NCBI GenBank assembly: GCA_028703475.1
Contig: JAQVMU010000007.1
Span: 1-40,834, forward strand
DNA length: 40,834 nucleotides
Reading direction: 5' to 3'
From: Atribacterota bacterium
GTDB lineage: Bacteria; Atribacterota; Phoenicimicrobiia; Phoenicimicrobiales; Stramentimicrobiaceae
Within the stretch, counting starts at the first letter, position 1, and each line of letters starts with the position of its first letter. Below are positions 1 through 8,993 of the stretch, one piece after another. Below the pieces are notes generated by a model. It saw nothing but the letters and a program-made list of their open reading frames with translations. It had not been told where the DNA came from and searched no databases. The position numbers and the translations under genes were made by a program.

Positions 1-27
1 AAGGTACTTAAAATTTTTTTAATTATT

Positions 28-828
28 TTACAGATTCAATACCTCTTTTGTTGAAAAAAGTCCCTTCTTTTTATTTAAAATAAAATTAATCGCCTTAACT
101 GCTCCTTCGGCGAATGCATCCCTGCTGTATGCTTTATGAGTCAGTTCCAGTCTTTCACCCAGGGAATTGAAAATGATTGTATGCTCTCCACTTATATTTC
201 CAGCTCTTATGGCATGAATACCGATTTCCCCTTTATTTCTAGCGCCAATATTTCCACAACGTCCATAAATTGCTGATTTATCCAGCTTTACACCTCTTTC
301 ATTAGCAATTATTTCAGCAATTTTCATGGCAGTACCACTTGGTGCATCCTTTTTATAGCGATGATGTGTTTCAATAATTTCAATATCATATTCGGCATCC
401 AATACAGCTGCTACTTTTTTTGCTAAATCAAATAATAAATTAACTCCTAATGCCATATTTGGTGAAAACACTATGGGAATATTTTCTGAGGATTCCCTGA
501 TATTTTTTACCTGGTTCTCAGATAATCCGGTTGTACCAATCACACAAGCTTTCTTATGTTTTGAACATATTATCAGATTATTCATTGTTGCCTCAGGATT
601 TGTAAAATCTACAACTACATCACATTTTTCAATAATTTTGTCAAGGTTATCTTCAATAATTATTTCAGTTTTACCAATTCCATTTACAATCCCCCAATCC
701 TGACCGATGGCAGGGTGTTTACTTGACTCTATAACCCCAACTAACTCTAGTGTATCATCCTGATAGATGAGTTTAGCTATAAGTGATGCCATTTTACCGC
801 ATCCTCCACAAACAATAACATTATTCAT
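28..828 (-). CDS. dapB: 4-hydroxy-tetrahydrodipicolinate reductase
   Basis: This enzyme makes tetrahydrodipicolinate with NAD(P)H in the diaminopimelate/lysine pathway, in the cytoplasm. The 266-residue protein has the usual family length. It starts with a Rossmann nucleotide-binding loop (CGGCGKM, residues 7-13). It has GTTG at 98-101, SPNMALGVN at 122-130, and the catalytic signature ETHHRYKKDAPSGTA at 153-167 with the proton-donor histidine pair and the lysine. It is the last gene of the lysA-dapF-dapL-lysC-dapA-dapB operon. Its Shine-Dalgarno (GGAGG) lies inside the last codons of dapA, two bases before this gene, so translational coupling is likely. Only 27 bases follow it in the window and no terminator is seen there, so the operon may continue. 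Confidence 0.96.
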   Translation of the reverse strand: MNNVIVCGGCGKMASLIAKLIYQDDTLELVGVIESSKHPAIGQDWGIVNGIGKTEIIIEDNLDKIIEKCDVVVDFTNPEATMNNLIICSKHKKACVIGTTGLSENQVKNIRESSENIPIVFSPNMALGVNLLFDLAKKVAAVLDAEYDIEIIETHHRYKKDAPSGTAMKIAEIIANERGVKLDKSAIYGRCGNIGARNKGEIGIHAIRAGNISGEHTIIFNSLGERLELTHKAYSRDAFAEGAVKAINFILNKKKGLFSTKEVLNL

Positions 829-830
829 CT

Positions 831-1715
831 TTAATCCTCCAATAAATTGAATGATCTTAAATCTTGCTTTAGTTGTTCAAAATTACTGTTTTCCATATCA
901 ACCATGGGTAAACGTAAATTTCCTGCCGGCAAACCCATTAACCGGGCAGCTGTTTTAACAGGAATTGGGTTAGTCTCATAGAACATGGCTCGGCTCAAAG
1001 GATATATTGTTTTAAAGAACATTTCCCGTGCTTCCTCATAACTGCCTTCCTCAAATTTTCTGACCATTAAAGATACTTCTTTGGGAATAATATTTGCTAC
1101 AACCGATATTACTCCTTTACCCCCTATGGATAATACCGGGAGCAATATTTTATCATCTCCGGATAATAAAGTGAGTTTGTCACCACACAAATATATAATT
1201 TCGGCCATTTGTTCAAGATTACCGCTTGCTTCTTTTACTGCTGTAATATTTTTCAATTCAGCTAAACTGGCCAGGGTAGAAGGCAATAAATTGACACCGG
1301 ATCGTGATGGTACATTATACACAATTGCCGGAATATCAACCTTTTCAACAATGGTTTTAAAATGCATATAGAGACCTTTTTGTGTAGGTTTATTGTAATA
1401 AGGCATAACCAATAAGGCACCGTCGGCTCCCATTTCCCTGGCTGCTGAGGTAAGTTCAATAGCCTCTTCAGTGGAATTAGATCCGGTACCCGCAATTACC
1501 GGAACCCTTTGATTAACTGCATTAATGGTTAATTCTATGACTTTTTTATGTTCTTCATGGCTGAGAGTCGGAGATTCTCCGGTAGTTCCGCAGGGAACAA
1601 TAGCATCAGTCCCGTTTTTTATATGGAACTCAACCAAATCCTTAATTCCCTGTTCATCAATTCTATTATTTTTATCAAATGGTGTTATTAAAGCAACAAT
1701 TGATCCTCTAAACAT
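831..1715 (-). CDS. dapA: 4-hydroxy-tetrahydrodipicolinate synthase
   Basis: This TIM-barrel aldolase condenses pyruvate with aspartate semialdehyde, the first committed step to diaminopimelate and lysine. It is 294 residues, the family norm. The motif GTTGE is at 43-47, the catalytic tyrosine is Y133 in IVYNVPSRSG, and the Schiff-base lysine is K161 in AVKEASG. An AAGGAGGATA ribosome site precedes the ATG. It sits between lysC and dapB in the lysine operon. The related N-acetylneuraminate lyases and keto-deoxy-sugar aldolases share the fold. The GTTGE loop and the gene context decide for DapA. Confidence 0.97.
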   Translation of the reverse strand: MFRGSIVALITPFDKNNRIDEQGIKDLVEFHIKNGTDAIVPCGTTGESPTLSHEEHKKVIELTINAVNQRVPVIAGTGSNSTEEAIELTSAAREMGADGALLVMPYYNKPTQKGLYMHFKTIVEKVDIPAIVYNVPSRSGVNLLPSTLASLAELKNITAVKEASGNLEQMAEIIYLCGDKLTLLSGDDKILLPVLSIGGKGVISVVANIIPKEVSLMVRKFEEGSYEEAREMFFKTIYPLSRAMFYETNPIPVKTAARLMGLPAGNLRLPMVDMENSNFEQLKQDLRSFNLLED

Positions 1716-1768
1716 TTTAAATATCCTCCTTTTTTATTTGCCTGTTTTGGCATATATTATTTTCTTAA

Positions 1769-3016
1769 TTATTTTTGAGTATTAATTCCAATTTCACCAA
1801 GAGTCTGACGAATCAGCTGGTAAACTTTATCCTTATTATTCCAGGAAACAAATATTAATATATCAGTCTTTATTGTAACCATTTCCAAAATATTTATATT
1901 ATTTTCCGCCAATGGACGTGTTATTTTTTCAATAATACCAGGGGTATCTATAAAATCTCTGCTACTCACTACAATGAGGGCAATATCTTCTTTTGATGTA
2001 ACAGATTTTAACTTTTCACTCTTTAATACAGAAAGATGTATCAAATCATATGCTTTTTTACTATACTTTTCAGATACATAAATACCGATATATTGAATTC
2101 CTATTGCAATACTCTGTATACTAATATTATTTTTCGATAATGGTGTAATTATATCCCTCAATATTCCTGGAGTTTCTAAAATACTATCTCCAACTATGGT
2201 CAACAAACAAAGCTTGTCCTGAAAAATATCAACCTTGCTGGAAAAACTGCCTTCAATTTCCGTTCCAGGAGAGTCTAAATCTCCATTTTGAAAATGAATT
2301 ATCTTTGATCTCATATTTTTATTTTTATATTTTAAAGCCCTGGGGTGTAATACTTTTGCACCGCTTTCAGCCAAAATACCCATCTCTTCTACACTTATTT
2401 TTGGCAACATTTCTACTTTTTTGACTAATCTGGGATCTGCCGAAGCAACACCTGATGCATCGGTAACTATAATAACCTCATCTGCTTTAATAAAATCACC
2501 TAAGGCAAAAGCTGTAATATCACTTCCGCCCCTGCCTAAACATGTAATAATATTATCTTTCTCACTCCTCCCAAGGAAACCGCAAACCACCGGAACAATT
2601 CCTTTTTGTAACAATGGTTCAAGATAAGTCTGACATTGTTCTTTGCTTTGCTTTGATAAAATATCTGCTTCCAGTAAATTCTTGTTATTAGTAATAATAG
2701 GAAAATCATCTCCGGAAGGATCAAAAGGGCGTGATTGTATTTCTTGAGCCCTTAATGAAGCAGCTACCAACTGGGCACTCATCCTCTCTCCAAATGATAC
2801 AAATTGAGCATAATCGTTCATGTCATAACCGGATTTGGTTACTCCTTCCAATAATGATATTAAATTATCAGTAGTGTCTCCCATAGCTGAAACTACTACT
2901 AAAACTTCATGACCTTCCTTTACTTTTTTAGCAATTGAATTGGTTGCCTTTTCAATCCGATCTATATCCCTTATACTTGTTCCACCAAACTTAACTACAA
3001 TTCTAATGATAATCAC
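1769..3016 (-). CDS. lysC: aspartate kinase with two C-terminal ACT domains
   Basis: Aspartokinase phosphorylates aspartate, the entry step to lysine, threonine and methionine. The 415-residue protein has KFGGTS at 9-14, SFGERMSA at 74-81 and GRGGSD at 161-166. Two ACT regions follow, from about 273 (VGDSILETPGIL) and about 354 (SSRDFIDTPGII), which in the family bind lysine and/or threonine as feedback inhibitors. The start is uncertain. The GTG used here overlaps a GAGGTGAT sequence that itself looks like the ribosome site. The usual N-terminus (M)RIVVKFGG would then begin at an ATT codon at 3005-3007, five bases downstream. Control of the operon by the upstream lysine riboswitch suggests a lysine-sensitive isozyme. 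Confidence 0.95.
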   Translation of the reverse strand: MIIIRIVVKFGGTSIRDIDRIEKATNSIAKKVKEGHEVLVVVSAMGDTTDNLISLLEGVTKSGYDMNDYAQFVSFGERMSAQLVAASLRAQEIQSRPFDPSGDDFPIITNNKNLLEADILSKQSKEQCQTYLEPLLQKGIVPVVCGFLGRSEKDNIITCLGRGGSDITAFALGDFIKADEVIIVTDASGVASADPRLVKKVEMLPKISVEEMGILAESGAKVLHPRALKYKNKNMRSKIIHFQNGDLDSPGTEIEGSFSSKVDIFQDKLCLLTIVGDSILETPGILRDIITPLSKNNISIQSIAIGIQYIGIYVSEKYSKKAYDLIHLSVLKSEKLKSVTSKEDIALIVVSSRDFIDTPGIIEKITRPLAENNINILEMVTIKTDILIFVSWNNKDKVYQLIRQTLGEIGINTQK

Positions 3017-3094
3017 CTCATTTACTATTTAATAATTTTACAAAATATCATACTGTAATATCAGAAAATAATGCCTTTTTATATCTTTAAATGT

Positions 3095-4267
3095 TTATGC
3101 TGTATAAATGATATTGGCCTTTTCCAATCTACCTATTGCCTCTTTCATCCTGGGCACATCTACGGTTAACGCAATTCTAAAGTATCCTTCTCCGTACTGA
3201 CCATATCCTACGCCAGGTGTTACGATTATCCCTGTTTTCTCCAAAACCTTATTGGCAAAATCAATAGAACTCATTCCAGCCGGTGTTGGAGCCCAGACAT
3301 AAAATGTTCCTTTTGGAGCCTCCAGAGACCATCCAAGTTTGTTCAAACCTTCTACAATCACATTTCTTCTTTCAGTATACATGTCTATCATCTGTGGAAT
3401 ATGATCTTGTGGACCTGTTAAGGCAGTTACTCCCGCTTCCTGAATAGCCTTAAAAATACCTGAATCCACATTTGTCTTAATTATTGAAAGGGCAGATATT
3501 GCTTCTTGTCCACCTACTGCAAAGCCGATCCTCCACCCGGTCATATTATAAGTTTTTGATAAAGAATGAAATTCCAGAGAAATATCCTTCGCTCCCTCTA
3601 TTTCCAGGATACTTGGTGATTTGTAACCATCATATGCCAGTTCTGAATATGCAAAATCATGACATATCAGCAGATTATATTTTTTAGCGAAATCAACAAC
3701 CTCTTTAAAGTAATCCAGACTTGCAACTGCACCGGTTGGATTGTTGGGATAGTTTAGAAATATCAGTTTTGCTTTTTTCGCTATACCTTCATCTATCTTA
3801 TCTAAATCCGGCAGAAAACCATTCTCTGCCAATAATGGCATATAATATGGCTTGCCATTGGCAAATAATGTTCCTGTCTTGTAAACAGGATATGCCGGAT
3901 CCGGTATCAAACTTATATCTCCGGGATCAATAAAAGCTAAAAACACATGGGCTATTCCTTCTTTTGACCCGATAAGAGAAATTATTTCCTTATATGGGTC
4001 AAGCTTTACCCCAAATCTTTTCAGATACCACTCTGCAGCTGCTGACCTGAATTCTTTAGTTCCTTCATAAGGCGGATAATCATGAGTTTTGGGATCCCGG
4101 GCACTTTTTTCCAGCTGGTCAATAATATATGAAGGTGTGGGTTTATCAGGATCTCCGATCCCTAAATTAATTATATCCACACCCCTGGCGATTGCTGCTT
4201 CCTTTTTCTTGTCAATTTCTGCAAATAAATATGGTGGCACATTTTTAATTCTTTCTGCAATCTTCAT
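3095..4267 (-). CDS. dapL: LL-diaminopimelate aminotransferase
   Basis: DapL is a PLP enzyme that converts tetrahydrodipicolinate directly to LL-diaminopimelate with glutamate as donor, bypassing the succinylase and acetylase routes. The 390-residue fold-type I aminotransferase has [11 protein letters not shown] at 35-45, NNPTG at 175-179, and the PLP lysine K238 in [14 protein letters not shown]. Its place between dapF and lysC, with no dapD/dapC/dapE homologue in the operon, supports the DapL assignment over a general aspartate aminotransferase. A GGAGAAG site precedes the ATG. DapL is typical of plants, Chlamydiae and many anaerobic bacteria and archaea. Confidence 0.92.
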   Translation of the reverse strand: MKIAERIKNVPPYLFAEIDKKKEAAIARGVDIINLGIGDPDKPTPSYIIDQLEKSARDPKTHDYPPYEGTKEFRSAAAEWYLKRFGVKLDPYKEIISLIGSKEGIAHVFLAFIDPGDISLIPDPAYPVYKTGTLFANGKPYYMPLLAENGFLPDLDKIDEGIAKKAKLIFLNYPNNPTGAVASLDYFKEVVDFAKKYNLLICHDFAYSELAYDGYKSPSILEIEGAKDISLEFHSLSKTYNMTGWRIGFAVGGQEAISALSIIKTNVDSGIFKAIQEAGVTALTGPQDHIPQMIDMYTERRNVIVEGLNKLGWSLEAPKGTFYVWAPTPAGMSSIDFANKVLEKTGIIVTPGVGYGQYGEGYFRIALTVDVPRMKEAIGRLEKANIIYTA

Positions 4268-4324
4268 AATATACTTCTCCTTTTTTCAATAATTCCATTT
4301 TGTTTTAAACAAATAAATTCTAAT

Positions 4325-5182
4325 TTAATCAATACTGACAGAGCCTTCGAAAACGCTTTCAGCAGGACCTGTCATATAAACATGTCCATCATCTGCCCAG
4401 TTGATTTTTAAATCCCCGCCATTCAGGTGAACAATGGCTTTACTATTGACCTTTTTGTTCAAAACTCCTGCTACAACAGCAGCACAGGCACCAGTACCAC
4501 ACGCCATTGTTTCACCTACTCCACGTTCCCAAACTCTAAAATTAATTTCATGGTCATTTAGAATTTCAATAAATTCTACATTGGTTTTCTCGGGAAAGAA
4601 GGGATTTATTTCTATTAAAGGCCCAATCTCTCTTACTGGAAACCTTTCAACATCTTCAATAAAAATAACGCAATGAGGATTACCCATTGAAACACAAGTT
4701 ATCATAAATTTATTATTTTCAACTAATAACTCTTGATTAATTACCTTTTTATCAGGATTTCCTGTTACCGGTATCTCTTTACCAGTCAATCGGGGTTCAC
4801 CCATATCCACTTTTACACCTTCAATAAAACCGGTTTTCTCATTAAAAATGATTTCAGGGATTATTTCTCCCGCCAGCGTTTCTACTGAGAATATTTTCTT
4901 TTCAATTAATTTATTTTCATAAGCGTATTTGGCAAAACACCTGATTCCATTACCACACATCTGGGGTTCACTTCCATCAAAATTAAATATTCTCATCCTT
5001 AAATCATATTTTTTTGAAGGAAGTATTAAAATCAGGCCATCTGCTCCAATGCCAAAATGTCTTTGGCAGAGTCTTTTTGCAAGATTATTATAATTAATTC
5101 CATCAGGTTCTTTTTCTGAATAGAAATCCATTATTATAAAATCATTTCCAATACCGTGCATTTTAACAAACTCTTTTTTCAT
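4325..5182 (-). CDS. dapF: diaminopimelate epimerase
   Basis: DapF interconverts LL- and meso-diaminopimelate by a two-cysteine, cofactor-free mechanism. The protein is 285 residues from the start chosen here. The N-terminus MKKEFVKMHGIGNDF is the family's usual one. The first catalytic cysteine is C76 in MCGNGIRC and the second is about C228 in MACGTGACAAV. The reading frame is open 12 codons further upstream (to 5218), but the ATG at 5182 is preceded by AGGGAGAT at good spacing, so I set the start there. The gene lies between lysA and dapL in the lysine operon. Confidence 0.95.
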   Translation of the reverse strand: MKKEFVKMHGIGNDFIIMDFYSEKEPDGINYNNLAKRLCQRHFGIGADGLILILPSKKYDLRMRIFNFDGSEPQMCGNGIRCFAKYAYENKLIEKKIFSVETLAGEIIPEIIFNEKTGFIEGVKVDMGEPRLTGKEIPVTGNPDKKVINQELLVENNKFMITCVSMGNPHCVIFIEDVERFPVREIGPLIEINPFFPEKTNVEFIEILNDHEINFRVWERGVGETMACGTGACAAVVAGVLNKKVNSKAIVHLNGGDLKINWADDGHVYMTGPAESVFEGSVSID

Positions 5183-5238
5183 AAATATCTCCCTTGACTG
5201 TATTCTGTTTCTATTCATATGTAATTAGCATAAACAAA

Positions 5239-6570
5239 TCACATTAACCAATCTGGTATTACATGATTATTAATAACATCCTGATAGGTTTCTCTGTTTA
5301 CCATTAATCCGTGTTTCCCCTCATTAACCAGAACAACGGGCGGTCTGGGAATACCGTTATAATTATTAGCCATAGAATAATGATAAGCACCTGTAGTAAA
5401 GAGAATAATCAAATCCCCGCTTTCAGCCCTGGGTAATTCAATATTTTTTATAAGAATATCACCTGATTCACAAAATTTTCCGGCAATTGTGACAAGTTCA
5501 GTTTTGTTTGATTCAAGCCTATCAACTATCAATGCTTCATATTTTGCATCATAAAGACTTGGCCTGGGATTGTCAGCCATACCTCCATCCACTATAAGGT
5601 ATTTTTTTAAACCGGTTATTTCTTTTATTGCCCCTATCCGGTAAAGAGTAATACCTGCTTCAGCAACTATCGACCTGCCTGGTTCAATCAATATTTTTGG
5701 CAATGAAACTTTATACTCATCACATACATCTTTTACCTTATTAATAATACTATTAACAAAAATATTAATAGGAACGGGATTATCATCTCTTGTATACCTG
5801 ACTCCGAGTCCTCCTCCTAAATTCAGGTTATTTGTTTTTATTTCATACTTGTCTTCAATCTTCTTAATAACATGAATCATTTCAACTATTGCCTGAAGAT
5901 GATATTTAACATCTAAAAGCTGGGACCCAATATGGCAATGTAACCCTCTGTATACCAGATTATCTCTTTCCATTACCGCTGGAAATATATTTTCTAACTC
6001 TGAAATTGGAAAACCAAATTTTGAGTCTACCTGTCCTGTTCTTATTTTTTCATGAGTATGTGTATCAACACCTGGAATAACTCTTATCATAATATGTACT
6101 TTTTTATTTAACTCTTTAGCTATATTATTGACTAAACCTAATTCATAGAGATTATCAATCATTATTGTTCCGATATTGTTTTCTAATGCAAACCTTATTT
6201 CTTTTTCAGACTTGTTATTCCCATGAAAATATATTCTTTCTGCAGGAAAGTTTGCTGCTAAGGCTGTATAAATTTCACCTCCTGAAGATGCGTCAATACC
6301 CATTCCTTCTTCATCTAAAATATTACACAGTGCTTTAACTAAAAATGCTTTACCAGCATATAGTATTTCAAAATCAACATTATTATTTTTAAATGATAAA
6401 ATATACTCCTGGCAATTCTTTCTAATAATGTTTTCTGAATAAATATAACATGGTGTATCATATTTTTGCGCAATTTCATTTATTCTAACTTTTTCAAACA
6501 TTAATTCCCTATTCTGATCCAGATCAAATCCTCTTTGCTCTAACTCATTTTTCACAAAAGTATCGGTCAT
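5239..6570 (-). CDS. lysA: diaminopimelate decarboxylase
   Basis: LysA is a PLP enzyme of the alanine-racemase fold that decarboxylates meso-diaminopimelate to lysine, the last step of the pathway. The 443-residue protein has the PLP lysine K74 in ILYAGKAFL, the substrate-binding EPGRSIVAEAG segment, and CESGDIL with the active-site cysteine from the partner subunit. AAGGAGGAA precedes the ATG. It is the first gene of the operon. Its ATG lies about 30 bases after the riboswitch terminator, so free lysine should directly limit transcription of the gene that makes lysine. Confidence 0.96.
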   Translation of the reverse strand: MTDTFVKNELEQRGFDLDQNRELMFEKVRINEIAQKYDTPCYIYSENIIRKNCQEYILSFKNNNVDFEILYAGKAFLVKALCNILDEEGMGIDASSGGEIYTALAANFPAERIYFHGNNKSEKEIRFALENNIGTIMIDNLYELGLVNNIAKELNKKVHIMIRVIPGVDTHTHEKIRTGQVDSKFGFPISELENIFPAVMERDNLVYRGLHCHIGSQLLDVKYHLQAIVEMIHVIKKIEDKYEIKTNNLNLGGGLGVRYTRDDNPVPINIFVNSIINKVKDVCDEYKVSLPKILIEPGRSIVAEAGITLYRIGAIKEITGLKKYLIVDGGMADNPRPSLYDAKYEALIVDRLESNKTELVTIAGKFCESGDILIKNIELPRAESGDLIILFTTGAYHYSMANNYNGIPRPPVVLVNEGKHGLMVNRETYQDVINNHVIPDWLM

Positions 6571-6599
6571 TAAATTCCTCCTTAAAAATAATCAAAAAA

Positions 6600-6639
6600 T
6601 AAAAAAAGCAATCAATAAGCGCCAGGCTCATCGATTGCT
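6600..6639 (-). terminator. intrinsic terminator of the lysine riboswitch
   Basis: On the minus strand this is a 14-bp hairpin (arms 6626-6639 and 6607-6620, loop CTGGC, two G-U pairs), followed by seven T, one A and six more T. Its 5' arm contains TCGATGAG (6627-6634). That is exactly complementary to CTCATCGA at 6685-6692, which overlaps the 3' strand of the aptamer's P1 helix. This gives the two exclusive folds of a transcription-attenuating riboswitch. Confidence 0.95.
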
Positions 6640-6688
6640 CTAAAATAATAACAAGCTTTCTTTTTACCCCCCTTTTATCTCTCCTCGA

Positions 6689-6870
6689 TGAGATAGCGCA
6701 CCATCAGAAACCGGGAGTAGTTTCTGATGACAGTACTATGATTGTTCACCATAGCCCCAGCCTGAAACTTAGAGCATCAGTATTCAGACTTCGGCGAAGA
6801 CCCCTTTCCTGATAAATCATTGCTGCTCAGCTTATTATCAGTACTGTTGATTCTTCGCGCCTCTACCCCA
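6689..6870 (-). promoter_or_regulatory. lysine riboswitch (L-box) aptamer
   Basis: Read on the minus strand, this has the conserved L-box blocks in order: GGGGTAGAGGCGCGAA, an AGTA loop, AAAGGGGTCTTCGCCGAAG, CAGGCTGGGGCTATGG and GCGCTATCTCA. P1 is formed by TGGGGTAG (6863-6870) with CTATCTCA (6689-6696). By analogy with Bacillus lysC leaders, lysine binding should lock P1 and free the downstream terminator arm, switching the lysA-dapB operon off. The terminator geometry and the antiterminator complementarity are visible in the sequence. The ligand is inferred from the class. Confidence 0.96.
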
Positions 6871-6915
6871 CTTCAGATAAAAAGTGAGGCAATTCAGTAT
6901 TTGATTGTTATAAAC

Positions 6916-6943
6916 ATTTTAACAATATTTTTTGAAATGTCAA
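6916..6943 (-). promoter_or_regulatory. promoter of the lysine operon
   Basis: On the minus strand a TTGACA box (6938-6943) and a TAAAAT box (6916-6921) are 16 bases apart. Transcription would start just upstream of the riboswitch aptamer. The rest of this intergenic stretch, about 6950-7071, is AT-rich and I see no gene in it. Confidence 0.75.
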
Positions 6944-7071
6944 ATATTCCTGGGTTAGATATCTTTTTTTGTAATAAATATTAAAATTATCTTTTATAAG
7001 CATCTTTAAAGCAGAATGATAATATTAATCATATTATCTTGCTTCTTGTTAATTTAATGAGTGTTACTAAT

Positions 7072-8964
7072 TTATGAAATTAACCATTCTAACCCCAATT
7101 CAGCCAGTTTCCCTGTAGAAGGGATACCATTCTGGCTATCCCAACCCATCATCTGATAGCGCAGCTTTATTGCTTCTTTAAATTTTTCTTTATCAATGGC
7201 TCCTGTTCCATCAAGTATTCCTCCTTTAAAATTCCGAAAAAATACCTCAGGTAAGCTATCTTCTTTCGCAGTTAATCCTTCTCTTATATTAAAAGTCCTG
7301 GCCATATTGATTGATCTTTCGCTTAATTTCATTAATTCATACCAGGTAACCTTCCATCCTGTAATAGCTCTGATTAATTCTAATAGTTCCTCAAGAGTAC
7401 CTACACTTCTTGGCACATAACCAAAATCGCATACACCTAAAATATCAAATAAAGACCATAATAGATCTAATTTTTTAAATAAACCTACTTTCTTAGGGCC
7501 AATATCAGTAACTTCAACGGCTTCAAGAATACCCAAACCAGCCGTTTCTTGTAAACCCCAACTTTCTTCATCAGTAAAAAAGGTGTCATGGGCTGCCTTC
7601 ATATGATCAGCACCATAGTCAGATAAGGCATATTGAAGTCCAACACCTGTTTTAACTCGCGGATCATGCATGGGCACTTCCTGTCCTTTTACCTGATGTA
7701 CAAATTTTTTTGATTGCTTGCCAATATTTTCAGAAGTTCTTAGACTTCCCCGGGAAAGAAGTTTTCCTATCCCTTCCTGATAAACAATTTTCTCAATCAA
7801 CTCTAAAACTGCTTTTTTATTTCCGAATTTAAGATTAATTCCACCTGTGTCACTTTTTGTTAATAATCCTTCTTCATAACATTGCATGGCAAAGGCTATA
7901 GTCATTCCCATGGAAATTGTATCCACAGCATATTGATTACATAGCTGATTTGCTTTTGCAATGTAATCTAAGTCACTTACTCCACAAAGAGGACCCAAAG
8001 AAACCAGACTTTCATACTCAGGGCCACCCAGTTCAGGGTTAATTTTTAAAGAAACATCATTAGAACGGGCTAGTCTTTTACAGGCAATAGGACATGCATA
8101 ACAAGTACCATTTTTTTCAAATATTTTTTTATGGTATTCTTCTGCAGATATCTTTTCGGATTCCTCAAAATGATTGTCAGACCAATTCCTGGTTGGCAGC
8201 CAACCTGCTTTCCTAGCCCCATCTATTACAGCGACTGTGCCTTGTTCTCTAAGGTCTCTGCTTAAGGGATTTTTCATTACTCTTGCAGTAATCTTTTTGG
8301 TTATTTCCCTTACTTTTTCGGGAAAATGCTCTTGAATATTGCTGCTTCCTCTCACTACAATTGCTTTTAATTTTTTTGATCCCATAACTGCTCCCAGTCC
8401 ATTTCTACCATTAAAATGATGCAGTTCATTAACAATATTAGCAAAATATACCAAATTTTCTCCTGCAGGACCAATCTGGGCTATTCTTATTTTACTATCA
8501 TCACATTCTTCCCTTAATAAATTTTGGGTTTCCAAGGTACCTTTCCCCCATAAATGTTGAGCATTCCTTATTTCTACCTGGCCATCTTTGATAAATAAAT
8601 ATACTGGTTTTTCTGCTATTCCCTTTATTACAACAGCATCAAACCCTGCTTTTTTAAGTTCCGGTCCCCAATAACCACCGGCTTCCGCCTCACCCTGGGC
8701 ATTTGTTAATGGGGACTTTGCACATACTGTATAACGGTTAATCATTGGCGCCTTTGAACCTACTACTACACTGGTGGCAAAAATCAATATATTCTCAGGA
8801 GAAAATACTTCCGTTTTTGGTTTCATTTCTTTTAACATATAATATAGGCCAATACTTCTCCCACCCCAGTATTTTCTATAAAACTTTTCACCAGGATTTT
8901 CTATCCAATATTTTTGTTCGCTTAGATTAACATGCAAAATATTGCCACAGTAACCATAAGGCAT
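7072..8964 (-). CDS. aldehyde ferredoxin oxidoreductase family protein (tungsten/molybdopterin)
   Basis: This family oxidises aldehydes to carboxylic acids with ferredoxin as acceptor, using a tungstopterin and a [4Fe-4S] cluster in the cytoplasm. The 630-residue length fits. The N-terminus (GNILHVNLSEQ) and the pterin-binding GPAGEN region at 165-170 are typical. Cluster cysteines are C288, C291 and C295 in CYACPIAC, with a fourth, C512, in GVCDFGYVP. The gene begins 29 bases after the transketolase stop, has an AAAGGAT ribosome site, and is probably cotranscribed with it. The exact substrate cannot be read from sequence. Glyceraldehyde-3-phosphate oxidoreductases belong to the same family, so a sugar-phosphate substrate is possible. 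Confidence 0.92.
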   Translation of the reverse strand: MPYGYCGNILHVNLSEQKYWIENPGEKFYRKYWGGRSIGLYYMLKEMKPKTEVFSPENILIFATSVVVGSKAPMINRYTVCAKSPLTNAQGEAEAGGYWGPELKKAGFDAVVIKGIAEKPVYLFIKDGQVEIRNAQHLWGKGTLETQNLLREECDDSKIRIAQIGPAGENLVYFANIVNELHHFNGRNGLGAVMGSKKLKAIVVRGSSNIQEHFPEKVREITKKITARVMKNPLSRDLREQGTVAVIDGARKAGWLPTRNWSDNHFEESEKISAEEYHKKIFEKNGTCYACPIACKRLARSNDVSLKINPELGGPEYESLVSLGPLCGVSDLDYIAKANQLCNQYAVDTISMGMTIAFAMQCYEEGLLTKSDTGGINLKFGNKKAVLELIEKIVYQEGIGKLLSRGSLRTSENIGKQSKKFVHQVKGQEVPMHDPRVKTGVGLQYALSDYGADHMKAAHDTFFTDEESWGLQETAGLGILEAVEVTDIGPKKVGLFKKLDLLWSLFDILGVCDFGYVPRSVGTLEELLELIRAITGWKVTWYELMKLSERSINMARTFNIREGLTAKEDSLPEVFFRNFKGGILDGTGAIDKEKFKEAIKLRYQMMGWDSQNGIPSTGKLAELGLEWLIS

Positions 8965-8993
8965 AAAAAATATCCTTTCTAATTATCCAAAAT

